NCBI RefSeq assembly: GCF_015706575.1
Contig: NW_024037070.1
Coordinates: 5,451,874 to 5,515,873 of the forward strand
Direction of reading: 5' to 3'
Length of the DNA stretch: 64,000 nucleotides
Source: Patiria miniata
Lineage: Eukaryota > Echinodermata > Asteroidea > Valvatida > Asterinidae
The notes beneath the pieces were generated by a model, which was not told the DNA's origin, did no database searches, and saw nothing but the letters and a program-made list of their open reading frames with translations. Made by a program: the position numbers and the translations under genes. Of the stretch, positions 36,501 through 49,593 are shown in pieces (position 1 is the stretch's first letter; every line of letters begins with the position of its first letter).

Positions 36501-39500
36501 GATGGCGGATGAATAGGCCAACAAGCTGACAAATCGGCAAGGCTTCAGACTTGAAACTTTTGGAGTGAGCTCCAGACGTAGGTACATGATGCCCCCAGTT
36601 TCGTTTTTGTGCAGTAAGTCCCATAGCAAGGGCTGTCAGCGCCGGCCGACATGGCTCTCATGTGTCGCGGTCTAAAGGTACCTCAACATGGATGGATTTT
36701 GACAAACTATAGCTTGTTAGATGGCGGATGAATAGGCCAACCAGCTGACAAATCGGCAAGGCTTCAGACTTGAAACTTTTGGAGTGAGCTCCAGACGTAG
36801 GTACATGATGCCCCCAGTTTCGTTTTTGTGCAGTAAGTCCCATAGCAAGGGCTGTCAGCGCCGGCCGACATGGCTCTCATGTGTCGCGGTCTAAAGGTAC
36901 CTTAACATAGATGGATTTTGACAAACTATAGCTTGTTGGATGGCGGATGAATAGGCCAACAAGCTGACAAATCGGCAAGACTTCAGACTTGAAACTTTTG
37001 GAGTGACCTCCAGACGTAGGTACATGATGCCCCCAGTTTCGTTTTTGTGCAGTAAGTCCCATAGCAAGGGCTGTCAGCGCCGGCCGACATGGCTCTCATG
37101 TGTCGCGGTCTAAAGGTACCTTAACATGGATGGATTTTGACAAACTATAGCTTGTTGGATGGCAGATGAATAGGCCAACAAGCTGACAAATCGGCAAGGC
37201 TTCAGACTTGAAACTTTTGGAGTGAGCCCCAGACGTAGGTACATGATGCCCCCAGTTTCGTTTTTGTGCAGTAAGTCCCATAGCAAGGGCTGTCAGCGCC
37301 GGCCGACATGGCTCTCATGTGTCGCGGTCTAAAGGTACCTTAACATGGATGGATTTTCACAAACTATAGCTTGTTGGATGGCGGATGAATAGGCCAACAA
37401 GCTGACAAATCGGCAAGGCTTCAGACTTGAAACTTTTGGAGTGAGCTCCAGACTTAGGTACACGATGCCCCCAGTTTCGTTTTTGTGCAGTAAGTCCCAT
37501 AGCAAGGGCTGTCAGCGCCGGCCGACATGGCTCTCATGTGTCGCGGTCTAAAGGTACCTTAACATGGATGGATTTTGACAAACTATAGCTTGTTGGATGG
37601 CGGATGAATAGGCCAACAAGCTGACAAATCGGCAAGGCTTCAGACTTGAAACTTTTGGAGTGAGCTCCAGACGTAGGTACATGATGCCCCCAGTTTCGTT
37701 TTTGTGCAGTAAGTCCCATAGCAAGGGCTGTCAGCGCCGGCCGACATGGCTTTCATGTGTCGCGGTCTAAAGGTACCTTAACATGGATGGATTTTGACAA
37801 ACTATAGCTTGTTGGATGGCGGATGAATAGGCCAACAAGCTGACAAATCGGCAAGGCTTCAGACTTGAAACTTTTGGAGTGAGCCCCAGACGTAGGTACA
37901 TGATGCCCCCAGTTTCGTTTTTGTGCAGTAAGTCCCATAGCAAGGGCTGTCAGCGCCGGCCGACATGGCTCTCATGTGTCGCGGTCTAAAGGTACCTTAA
38001 CATGGATGGATTTTGACAAACTATAGCTTGTTGGATGGCGGATGAATAGGCCAACCAGCTGACAAATCGGCAAGGCTTCAGACTTGAAACTTTTGGAGTG
38101 AGCTCCAGACGTAGGTACATGATGCCCCCAGTTTCGTTTTTGTGCAGTAAGTCCCATAGCAAGGGCTGTCAGCGCCGGCCGACATGGCTCTCATGTGTCG
38201 CGGTCTAAAGGTACCTTAACATGGATGGATTTTGACAAACTATAGCTTGTTAGATGGCGGATGAATAGGCCAACCAGCTGACAAATCGGCAAGGCTTCAG
38301 ACTTGAAACTTTTGGAGTGAGCTCCAGACGTAGGTACATGATGCCCCCAGTTTCGTTTTTGTGCAGTAAGTCCCATAGCAAGGGCTGTCAGCGCCGGCCG
38401 ACATGGCTCTCATGTGTCGCGGTCTAAAGGTACCTTAACATAGATGGATTTTGACAAACTATAGCTTGTTGGATGGCGGATGAATAGGCCAACAAGCTGA
38501 CAAATCGGCAAGACTTCAGACTTGAAACTTTTGGAGTGAGCTCCAGACGTAGGTACATGATGCCCCCAGTTTCGTTTTTGTGCAGTAAGTCCCATAGCAA
38601 GGGCTGTCGGCGCCGGCCGACATGGCTCTCATGTGTCGCGGTCTAAAGGTACCTTAACATGGATGGATTTTGACAAACTATAGCTTGTTGGATGGCAGAT
38701 GAATAGGCCAACAAGCTGACAAATCGGCAAGGCTTCAGACTTGAAACTTTTGGAGTGAGCTCCAGACGTAGGTACATGATGCCCCCAGTTTCGTTTTTGT
38801 GCAGTAAGTCCCATAGCAAGGGCTGTCAGTGCCGGCCGACATGGCTTTCATGTGTCGCGGTCTAAAGGTACCTTAACATAGATGGATTTTGACAAACTAT
38901 AGCTTGTTGGATGGCGGATGAATAGGCCAACAAGCTGACAAATCGGCAAGGCTTCAGACTTGAAACTTTTGGAGTGAGCCCCAGACGTAGGTACATGATG
39001 CCCCAGTTTCGTTTTTGTGCAGTAAGTCCCATAGCAAGGGCTGTCAGCGCCGGCCGACATGGCTCTCATGTGTCGCGGTCTAAAGGTACCTTAACATGGA
39101 TGGATTTTGACAAACTATAGCTTGTTAGATGGCGGATGAATAGGCCAACCAGCTGACAAATCGGCAAGGCTTCAGACTTGAAACTTTTGGAGTGAGCTCC
39201 AGACGTAGGTACATGATGCCCCCAGTTTCGTTTTTGTGCAGTAAGTCCCATAGCAAGGGCTGTCAGCGCCGGCCAACATGGCTCTCATGTGTCGCGGTCT
39301 AAAGGTACCTTAACATTTATGGATTTTGACAAACTATAGCTTGTTGGATGGCGGATGAATAGGCCAACAAGCTGACAAATCGGCAAGGCTTCAGACTTGA
39401 AACTTTTGGAGTGAGCTCCAGACGTAGGTACACGATGCCCCCAGTTTCGTTTTTGTGCAGTAAGTCCCATAGCAAGGGTGGTCAGCACCGGCCGACATGG

Positions 39501-42500
39501 CTCTCATGTGTCGCGGTCTAAAGGTACCTTAACATAGATGGATTTTGACAAACTATAGCTTGTTGGATGGCGGATGAATAGGCCAACAAGCTGAGAAATC
39601 GGCAAGGCTTCAGACTTGAAACTTTTGGAGTGAGCTCCAGACGTAGGTACATGATGCCCCCAGTTTCGTTTTTGTGCAGTAAGTCCCATAGCAAGGGCTG
39701 TCAGCGCCGGCCGACATGGCTCTCATGTGTCGCGGTCTAAAGGTACCTGAACATGGATGGATTTTTACAAACTATAGCTTGTTGGATGGCGAATGAATAG
39801 GCCAACAAGCTGACAAATCGGCAAGGCTTCAGACTTGAAACTTTTGGAGTGAGCCCCAGACGTAGGTACATGATGCCCCCAGTTTCGTGTTTGTGCAGTA
39901 AGTCCCATAGCAAGGGCTGTCGGCGCCGGCCGACATGGCTCTCATGTGTCGCGGTCTAAAGGTACCTTAACATGGATGGATTTTGACAAACTATAGCTTG
40001 TTGGATGGCGGATGAATATGCCAACAAGCTGACAAATCGGCAAGGCTTCAGACTTGAAACTTTTGGAGTGAGCTCCAGACGTAGGTACATGATGCCCCCA
40101 GTTTCGTTTTTGTGCAGTAAGTCCCATAGCAAGGGCTGTCAGCGCCGGCCGACATGGCTCTCATGTGTCGCGGTCTAAAAGTACCTTAACATGGATGGAT
40201 TTTGACAAACTATAGCTTGTTGGATGGCGGATGAATAGGCCAACAAACTGACAAATCGGCAAGGCTTCAGACTTGAAACTTTTGGAGTGAGCTCCAGACG
40301 TAGGTACATGATGCCCCCAGTTTCGTTTTTGTGCAGTAAGTCCCATAGCAAGGGCTGTCAGAGCCGGCCGACATGGCTCTCATGTGTCGCGGTCTAAAGG
40401 TACCTTAACATGGATGGATTTTGACAAACTATAGCTTGTTGGATGGCGGATGAATAGGCCAACAAGCTGACAAATCGGCAAGGCTTCAGACTTGAAACTT
40501 TTGGAGTGAGCCCCAGACGTAGGTACATGATGCCCCCAGTTTCGTTTTTGTGCAGTAAGTCCCATAGCAAGGGCTGTCAGCGCCGGCCGACATGGCTCTC
40601 ATGTGTCGCGGTCTAAAGGTACCTTAACATGGATGGATTTTGACAAACTATAGCTTGTTGGATGGCGGATGAATAGGCCAACAAGCTGACAAATCGGCAA
40701 GGCTTCAGACATGAAACTTTTGGAGTGAGCTCCAGACGTAGGTACATGATGCCCCCAGTTTCGTTTTTGTGCAGTAAGTCCCATAGCAAGGGCTGTCAGC
40801 GCCGGCCGACATGGCTCTCATGTGTCGCGGTCTAAAGGTACCTTAACATGGATGGATTTTGACAAACTATGGCTTGTTGGATGGCAGATGAATAGGCCAA
40901 CAAGCTGAGAAATCGGCAAGGCTTCAGACTTGAAACTTTTGGAGTCAGCTCTAGACGTAGGTACATGATGCCCCCAGTTTCGTTTTTGTGCAGTAAGTCC
41001 CATAGCAAGGGCTGTAAGCCCCGGCCGACATGGCTCTCATGTATCGCGGTCTAAAGGTACCTTAACATGGATGGATTTTGACAAACTATAGCTTGTTGGA
41101 TGGCGGATGAATAGGCCATCAAGCTGACAAATCGGCAAGACTTCAGACTTGAAACTTTTGGAGTGAACCCCAGACGTAGGTACATGATGACCCCAGTTTC
41201 GTTTTTGTGCAGTAAGTCCCATAGCAAGGGCTGTCGGCGCCGGCCGACATGGCTCTCATGTGTCGCGGTCTAAAGGTACCTTAACATGGATGGATTTTGA
41301 CAAACTATAGCTTGTTGGATGGCAGATGAATAGGCCATCAAGCTGACAAATCGGCAAGGCTTCAGACTTGAAACTTTTGGAGTGAGCTCCAGACGTAGGT
41401 ACATGATGCCCCCAGTTTCGTTTTTGTGCAGTAAGTCCCATAGCAAGGGCTGTCAGCGCCGGCCGACATGGCTCTCATGTGTCGCGGTCTAAAGGTACCT
41501 TAACATGGATGGATTTTGACAAACTATAGCTTGTTGGATGGCGGATGAATAGGCCAACCAGCTGACAAATCGGCAAGGCTTCAGACTTGAAACTTTTGGA
41601 GTGAGCCTCAGACGTAGGTACATGATGCCCCCAGTTTCGTTTTTGTGCAGTAAGTCCAATAGCAAGGGCTGTCAGCGCCGGCCGACATGGCTCTCATGTG
41701 TCGCGGTCTAAAGGTACCTTAACATGGATGGATTTACACAAACTATAGCTTGTTGGATGGCGGATGAATAGGCCAACAAGCTGACAAATCGGCAAGGCTT
41801 CAGACTTGAAACTTTTGGAGTGAGCTCCAGACTTAGGTACACGATGCCCCCAGTTTCGTTTTTGTGCTGTAAGTCCCATAGCAAGGGCTGTCAGCGCCGG
41901 CCGACATGGCTCTCATGTGTCGCGGTCTAAAGGTACCTTAACATGGATGGATTTTGACAAACTATAGCTTGTTGGATGGCGGATGAATAGGCCAACAAGC
42001 TGACAAATCGGCAAGGCTTCAGACTTGAAACTTTTGGAGTGAGCCCCAGACGTAGGTACATGATGCCCCCAGTTTCGTTTTTGTGCAGTAAGTCCCATAG
42101 CAAGGGCTGTCAGCGCCGGCCGACATGGCTCTCATGTGTCGCGGTCTAAAGGTACCTTAACATGGATGGATTTTGACAAACTATAGCTTGTTGGATGGCG
42201 GATGAATAGGCCAACAAGCTGACAAATCGGCAAGGCTTCAGACTTGAAACTTTTGGAGTGAGCCCCAGACGTAGGTACATGATGCCCCCAGTTTCGTTTT
42301 TGTGCAGTAAGTCCCATAGCAAGGGCTGTCAGCGCCGGCCGACATGGCTCTCATGTGTCGCGGTCTAAAGGTACCTTAACATGGATGGATTTTGACAAAC
42401 TATAGCTTGTTGGATGGCGGATGAATAGGCCAACAAGCTGAAAAATCGGCAAGACTTCAGACTTGAAACTTTTGGAGTGAGACCCAGACGTAGGTACATG

Positions 42501-45500
42501 ATGCCCCCAGTTTCGTTTTTGTGCAGTAAGTCCCATAGCAAGGGCTGTCAGCGCCGGCCGACATGGCTCTCATGTGTCGCGGTCTAAAGGTACCTTAACA
42601 TGGATGGATTTTGACAAACTATAGCTTGTTGGATGGCGGATGAATAGGCCAACAAGCTGACAAATCGGCAAGGCTTCAGACTTGAAACTTTTGGAGTGAG
42701 CCTCAGACGTAGGTACATGTTGCCCCCAGTTTCGTTTTTGTGCAGTAAGTCCCATAGCAAGGGCTGTCAGCGCCGGCCGACATGGCTCTCATGTGTCGCG
42801 GTCTAAAGGTACCTTAACATGGATGGATTTTCACAAACTATAGCTTGTTGGATGGCGGATGAATAGGCCAACAAGCTGAGAAATCGGCAAGGCTTCAGAC
42901 TTGAAACATTTGGAGTGAGCTCCAGACTTAGGTACATGATGCCCCCAGTTTCGTTTTTGTGCTGTAAGTCCCATAGCAAGGGCTGTCAGCGCCGGCCGAC
43001 ATGGCTCTCATGTGTCGCGGTCTAAAGGTACCTTAACATTGATGGATTTTGACAAACTATATTTTGTTGGATGGCGGATGAATAGGCCAACAAGCTGACA
43101 AATCGGCAAGGCTTCAGACTTGAAACTTCTGGAGTGAGCCCCAGACGTAGGTACATGATGCCCCCAGTTTCGTTTTTGTGCAGTAAGTCCCATAGCAAGG
43201 GCTGTCAGCGCCGGCCGACATGGCTCTCATGTGTCGCGGTCTAAAGGTACCTTAACATGGATGGATTTTGACAAACTATAGCTTGTTGGATGGCGGATGA
43301 ATAGGCCAACAAGCTGACAAATCGGTAAGGCTTCAGACTTGAAACTTTTGGAGGGAGCCCCAAACGTAGGTACATGATGCCCCCAGTTTCGTTTTTGTGC
43401 AGTAAGTCCCATAGCAAGGGCTGTCAGCGCCGGCCGACATGGCTCTCATGTGTCGCGGTCTAAAGGTACCTTAACATGGATGGATTTTGACAAACTATAG
43501 CTTGTTGGATGGCGGATGAATAGGCCAACAAGCTGACAAATCGGCAAGGCTTCAGACTTGAAACTTTTGGAGTGAGCTCCAGACGTAGGTTCATGATGCC
43601 CCCAGTTTCGTTTTTGTGCAGTAAGTCCCATAGCAAGGGCTGTCGGCGCCGGCCGACATGGCTCTCATGTGTCGCGGTCTAAAGGTACCTTAACATAGAT
43701 GGATTTTGACAAACTATAGCTTGTTGGATGGCGGATGAATAGGCCAACAAGCTGAGAAATCAGCAAGGCTTCAGACTTGAAACTTTTGGAGTGAGCTCCA
43801 GACGTAGGTACATGATGCCCCCAGTTTCGTTTTTGTGCAGTAAGTCCCATAGCAAGGGCTGTCAGCGCCGGCCGACATGGCTCTCATGTGTCGCGGTCTA
43901 AAGGTACCTTAACATGGATGGATTTTGACAAACTATAGCTTATCGGATGGCGGATGAATAGGCCAACAAGCTGACAAATCGGCAAGGCTTCAGACTTGAA
44001 ACTTTTGGAGTGAGCTCCAGACGTAGGTACATAATGCCCCCAGTTTCGTTTTTGTGCAGTAAGTCCCATAGCAAGGGCTGTCAGCGCCGGCCGACATGGC
44101 TCTCATGTGTCGCGGTCTAAAGGTACCTTAACATGGATGGATTTTGACAAACTATAGCTTGTTGGATGGCGGATGAATATGCCAACAAGCTGACAAATCG
44201 GCAAGGCTTCAGACTTGAAACTTTCGGAGTGAGCTCCAGACGTAGGTACACGATGCCCCCAGTTTCGTTTTTGTGCAGTAAGTCCCATAGCAAGGGCTGT
44301 CAGCGCCGGCCGACATGGCTCTCATGTGTCGCGGTCTAAAGGTACCTTAACATGGATGGATTTTGACAAACTATAGCTTGTTGGATGGCGGATGAATAGG
44401 CCAACAAGCTGACAAATCGGCAAGGCTTCAGACTTGAAACTGTTGGAGTGAGCCCAAGACGTAGGTACATGATGCCCCCAGTTTCGTTTTTGTGCAGTAA
44501 GTCCCATAGCAAGGGCTGTCAGCGCCGGCCGACATGGCTCTCATGTGTCGCGGTCTAAAGGTACCTTAACATGGATGGATTTTGACAAACTATAGCTTGT
44601 TGGATGGCAGATGAATAGGCCAACAAGCTGACAAATCGGCAAGGCTTCAGACTTGAAACTTTTGGAGTGAGCTCCAGACGTAGGTACATGATGCCCCCAG
44701 TTTCGTTTTTGTGCAGTGAGTCCCATAGCAAGGGCTGTCAGCGCCGGCCGACATGGCTCTCATGTGTCGCGGTCTAAAGGTACCTTAACATGGATGGATT
44801 TTGACAAACTATAGCTTGTTGGATGGCGGATGAATAGGCCAACAAACTGACAAATCGGCAAGGCTTCAGACTTGAAACTTGTGGAATGAGCCCCAGACGT
44901 AGGTACATGATGCCCCCAGTTTCGTTTTTGTGCAGTAAGTCCCATAGCAAGGGCTGTCAGCGCCGGCCGACATGGCTCTCATGTGTCGCGGTCTAAAGGT
45001 ACCTTAACATGGATGGATTTTGACAAACTATAGCTTGTTGGATGGCGGATGAATAGGCCAACAAGCTGACAAATCAGCAAGGCTTCAGACTTGAAACTTT
45101 TGGAGTGAGCTCCAGACGTAGGTACATGATGCCCCCAGTTTCGTTTTTGTGCAGTAAGTCCCATAGCAAGGGCTGTCAGCGCCGGCCGACATGGCTCTCA
45201 TGTGTCGCGGTCTAAAGGTACCTTAACATAGATGGATTTTGACAAACTATAGCTTGTTGGATGGCGGATGAATAGGCCAACAAGCTGACAAATCGGCAAG
45301 GCTTCAGACTTGAAACTTTTGGAGTGAGTTCCAGACGTAGGTACACGATGCCCCCAGTTTCGTTTTTGTGCAGTAAGTCCCACAGCAAGGGCTGTCAGCG
45401 CCGGCCGACATGGCTCTCATGTGTCGCGGTCTAAAGGTACCTTAACATAGATGGATTTTGACAAACTATAGCTTGTTGGATGGCGGATGAATAGGCCAAC

Positions 45501-48193
45501 AAGCTGACAAATCGGCAAGGCTTCAGACTTGAAACTTTTGGAGTGAGCCCCAGACGTAGGTACATGATGCCCCCAGTTTCGTTTTTGTGCAGTAAGTCCC
45601 ATAGCAAGGGCTGTCAGCGCCGGCCGACATGGCTCTCATGTGTCGCGGTCTAAAGGTACCTTAACATGGATGGATTTTGACAAACTATAGCTTGTTGGAT
45701 GGCGGATGAATAGGCCAACAAGCTGACAAATCGGCAAGGCTTCAGACTTGAAACGTTTGGAGTGAGTTCCAGACGTAGGTACATGATGCCCCCAGTTTCG
45801 TTTTTGTGCAGTAAGTCCCATAGCAAGGGCTGTCAGCGCCGGCCGACATGGCTCTCATGTGTCGCGGTCTAAAGGTACCTTTACATAGATGGATTTTGAC
45901 AAACTATAGCTTGTTGGATGGCGGATGAATAGGCCAACAAGCTGACAAATCGGCAAGGCTTCAGACTTGAAACTTTTGGAGTGAGTTCCAGACGTAGGTA
46001 CATGATGCCCCCAGTTTCGTTTTTGTGCAGTAAGTCCCATAGCAAGGGCTGTCAGCGCCGGCCGACATGGCTCTCATGTGTCGCGGTCTAAAGGTACCTT
46101 AACATGGATGGATTTTGACAAACTATAGCTTGTTGGATGGCGGATGAATAGGCCAACAAGCTGACAAATCAGCAAGGCTTCAGACTTGAAACTTTTGGAG
46201 TGAGCTCCAGACGTAGGTACATGATGCCCCCAGTTTCGTTTTTGTGCAGTAAGTCCCATAGCAAGGGCTGTCAGCGCCGGCCGACATGGCTCTCATGTGT
46301 CGCGGTCTAAAGGTACCTTAACATGGATGGATTTTGACAAACTATAGCTTGTTGGATGGCGGATGAATAGGCCAACAAGCTGACAAATCGGCAAGGCTTC
46401 AGACTTGAAACTTTTGGAGTGAGCTCCAGACGTAGGTACATGATGCCCCCAGTTTCGTTTTTGTGCAGTAAGTCCCATAGCAAGGGCTGTCAGCGCCGGC
46501 CGACATGGCTCACATGTGTCGCGGTCTAAAGGTACCTTAACATGGATGGATTTTGACAAACTATAGCTTGTTGGATGGCGGATGAATAGGCCAACAAGCT
46601 GACAAATCGGCAAGGCTTCAGACTTGAAACTTTTGGAGTGAGCTCCAGACGTAGGTACATGATGCCCCCAGTTTCGTTTTTGTGCAGTAAGTCCCATAGC
46701 AAGGGCTGTCAGCGCCGGCCGACATGGCTCTCATGTGTCGCGGTCTAAAGGTACCTTAACATGGATGGATTTTGACAAACTATAGCTTGTTGGATGGCGG
46801 ATGAATAGGCCAACAAGCTGACAAATCGGCAAGGCTTCAGACTTGAAACTTTTGGAGTGAGTTCCAGACATAGGTACACGATGCCCCCAGTTTCGTTTTT
46901 GTGCAGTAAGTCCCATAGCAAGGGCTGTCAGCGCCGGCCGACATGGCTCTCATGTGTCGCGGTCTAAAGGTACCTTAACATGGATGGATTTTGACAAACT
47001 ATAGCTTGTTGGATGGCGGATGAATAGGCCAACAAGCTGACAAATCGGCAAGGCTTCAGACTTGAAACTTTTGGAGTGAGTTCCAGACGTAGGTACATGA
47101 TGCCCCCAGTTTTGTTTTTGTGCAGTAAGTCCCATAGCAAGGGCTGTCAGCGCCGGCCGACATGGCTCTCATGTGTCGCGGTCTAAAGGTACCTTAACAT
47201 AGATGGATTTTGACAAACTATAGCTTGTTGGATGGCGGATGAATAGGCCAACAAGCTGACAAATCGGCAAGGCTTCAGACTTGAAACTTTTGGAGTGAGC
47301 CCCAGACGTAGGTACATGATGCCCCCAGTTTCGTTTTTGTGCAGTAAGTCCCATAGCAAGGGCTGTCAGCGCCGGCCGACATGGCTCTCATGTGTCGCGG
47401 TCTAAAGGTACCTTAACATAGATGGATTTTGACAAACTATAGCTTGTTGGATGGCGGATGAATAGGCCAACAAGCTGACAAATCGGCAAGACTTCAGACT
47501 TGAAACTTTTGGAGTGAGCTCCAGACGTAGGTACATGATGCCCCCAGTTTCGTTTTTGTGCAGTAAGTCCCATAGCAAGGGCTGTCAGCGCCGGCCGACA
47601 TGGCTCTCATGTGTCGCGGTCTAAAGGTACCTTAACATAGATGGATTTTGACAAACTATAGCTTGTTGGATGGCGGATGAATAGGCCAACAAGCTGAGAA
47701 ATCGGCAAGGCTTCAGACTTGAAACTTTTGGAGTGAGCCCCAGACGTAGGTACATGATGCCCCCAGTTTTGTTTTTGTGCAGTAAGTCCCATAGCAAGGG
47801 CTGTCAGCGCCGGCCGACATGGCTCTCATGTGTCGCGGTCTAAAGGTACCTTAACATGGATGGATTTTGACAAACTATAGCTTGTTGGATGGCGGATGAA
47901 TAGGCCAACAAGCTGAGAAATCGGCAAGGCTTCAGACTTGAAACTTTTGGAGTGAGCCCCAGACGTAGGTACATGATGCCCCCAGTTTTGTTTTTGTGCA
48001 GTAAGTCCCATAGCAAGGGCTGTCAGCGCCGGCCGACATGGCTCTCATGTGTCGCGGTCTAAAGGTACCTTAACATGGATGGATTTTGACAAACTATAGC
48101 TTGTTGGATGGCGGATGAATAGGCCAACAAGCTGACAAATCGGCAAGGCTTCAGACTTGAAACTTTTGGAGTGAGTTCCAGACGTAGGTACAT
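15527..48193 (+). repeat. 219-bp satellite array, about 149 copies (32.7 kb)
   Basis: One monomer (for example AAGCTGACAAATCGGCAAGG at its start here) repeats head to tail with a period of 219 bp from the gap to 48193, where it stops mid-unit after AGACGTAGGTACAT. Divergence is uneven. 15.5-22.7 kb has many 216-218-bp units. About 22.7-36 kb is nearly homogeneous. About 36-48 kb keeps the 219-bp length but carries many substitutions. Each monomer has a perfect 10-bp inverted repeat, AGCTTGTTGG...CCAACAAGCT, around 16 nt. On the minus strand each unit has a 61-codon frame (MGLTAQKRNWGHHVPTSG...) ending in one conserved TGA. I see no sign that it is a gene. Confidence 0.97.
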
Positions 48194-48427
48194 CGTTCCC
48201 AAGCCTGCATGTAGCCATTTTACAAGTTGCATCCATCCATTTTCTCAGGCAAATAGGACCAATTTTTCAACTGTAATTTTATCAAGCCTGCGCTCAGATG
48301 GAAGCCCAAAAATCAGGGAGTTGGTGTTTGGCTATTTTTACACAATTTTGCCGTTTTTAAAGCCAAACTGTCTCCGTTTTGAAAAGAAATTTTCCGACAT
48401 CTGACTGATGAGGTGTCGGACTTATAT
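48194..48427. other. Right flank of the satellite; no gene seen
   Basis: Unrecognised unique-looking sequence between the array and a reverse MITE. GTCGGACTTAT occurs just left of the MITE (about 48415) and again about 15 bp right of it (about 48925). Confidence 0.5.
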
Positions 48428-48909
48428 GGTTGCAGACCAGTAAATAAACTTCCCTAGACCACAATGGTAAATGCTCCCACTTTGGAAATTTGGGAAAAAT
48501 ACTCACAACTCTCCAAGGTGTTCGAGACACACATCAAATTAAAGCTTATTTCGTCATCTTTAATTTTCTATTCATTTTTTTTTGGGGGGGTGGGTGGTCA
48601 ACTGATGACTTTCAGGAGAAATCTCCATCCGAAGATGATCACCCCTGAAAATTGTCCTGAAGCCCATCGCCATTTTGAAAAACGATGCCTACACGTTATG
48701 GTAAAATAGAGCGCTTTAAAGGGCCCCAATTTCATTAAAATTGAACGGAACTACAAGCTCAAAGTCCTGAGCACGGCTTCCACCCATATTTTTTAAAAAC
48801 CCTCAAGTTCATGGCCCACAGAATGCTCAAATACTGGAGATTTTGAGGGCATGCAAATCGTGATTTGGCTGGCATAGGCAATTTCGGACCGATTTACTGG
48901 TCTGCAACC
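48428..48909 (-). mobile_element. 474-bp-family MITE, reverse orientation
   Basis: Full-length copy with both ends (GGTTGCAGACCAGTAAAT and ATTTACTGGTCTGCAACC), reversed relative to 13461-13930. It has an extra T/G run (about 48577-48597). More diverged than the tandem copies to its right. Confidence 0.85.
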
Positions 48910-49593
48910 TTACTCTATGGCGGCGTCGGACTTATGATACGACCCACAAGAGCCGGGTGGTACGCGTACGGTGCGCCTATACAGCATGTGCACGGCCGGC
49001 GCGCGCTACACATCCCCAGGATCCGTGGGATCCTGTCTGTGAACCAAGATCTGCGCTAGGGCGACCGTTTTAGCTGATTCTCGGCTAACTTTGACAGAAT
49101 TTTTGTTTAAAAAATGAGTTTGACAGAAAATTTGACAGAATGGATTTTGTTTTGGAAGGTTTCAGGGGGTGGAGGTACAATTGTTTCAGGCAGAATTCTG
49201 CCAAAATGGTTCTGAAAAGCTTCAATCCTTTCAAACAAACCCTTGCGTAATGGGAGAGGTTCTACTTCTAAATAGATCGATCTATCACTGGGAAACGGAA
49301 TTTGTCGTGGCCGGATCCACGTACGTTTTGCCCGAAATTTACCTATGTTAATAATTTCATAATATCTTTATGCGACTATAAATCTGCATGTGATTTTAAG
49401 TGTTTATAGCGTATTTCGAGTAATGGGAATTTGGCAGATTTTTGATAAATCTGACAGATTTTTGATGTGCATTTAGCAGAATTTGGCTCTCTGACCTTAC
49501 GGTCACGTACCCTGGTCCGCACCGCGCCGCGTAGTATAGTGCAGTGAACGTGTGTGTACGTACTCTTTGGTACGTACGGATCTAGGGCCCTAG
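48910..49593. other. Right arm spacer of the giant insertion
   Basis: No gene is supported. TTTGACAGAA motifs recur at about 49087-49142, and TACGTAC motifs cluster near 49555-49580. Nothing recognised. Confidence 0.5.

Noticed and set aside
15527-48193. More than 100 near-identical 61-codon minus-strand open frames as a gene family
   Set aside because: They are the same satellite monomer repeated. Each ends at the same TGA, there is no promoter or domain, and the length is a by-product of the 219-bp period.
15527-48193. CRISPR-like repeat array
   Set aside because: The 219-bp units are contiguous without unique spacers, and the genome is eukaryotic.
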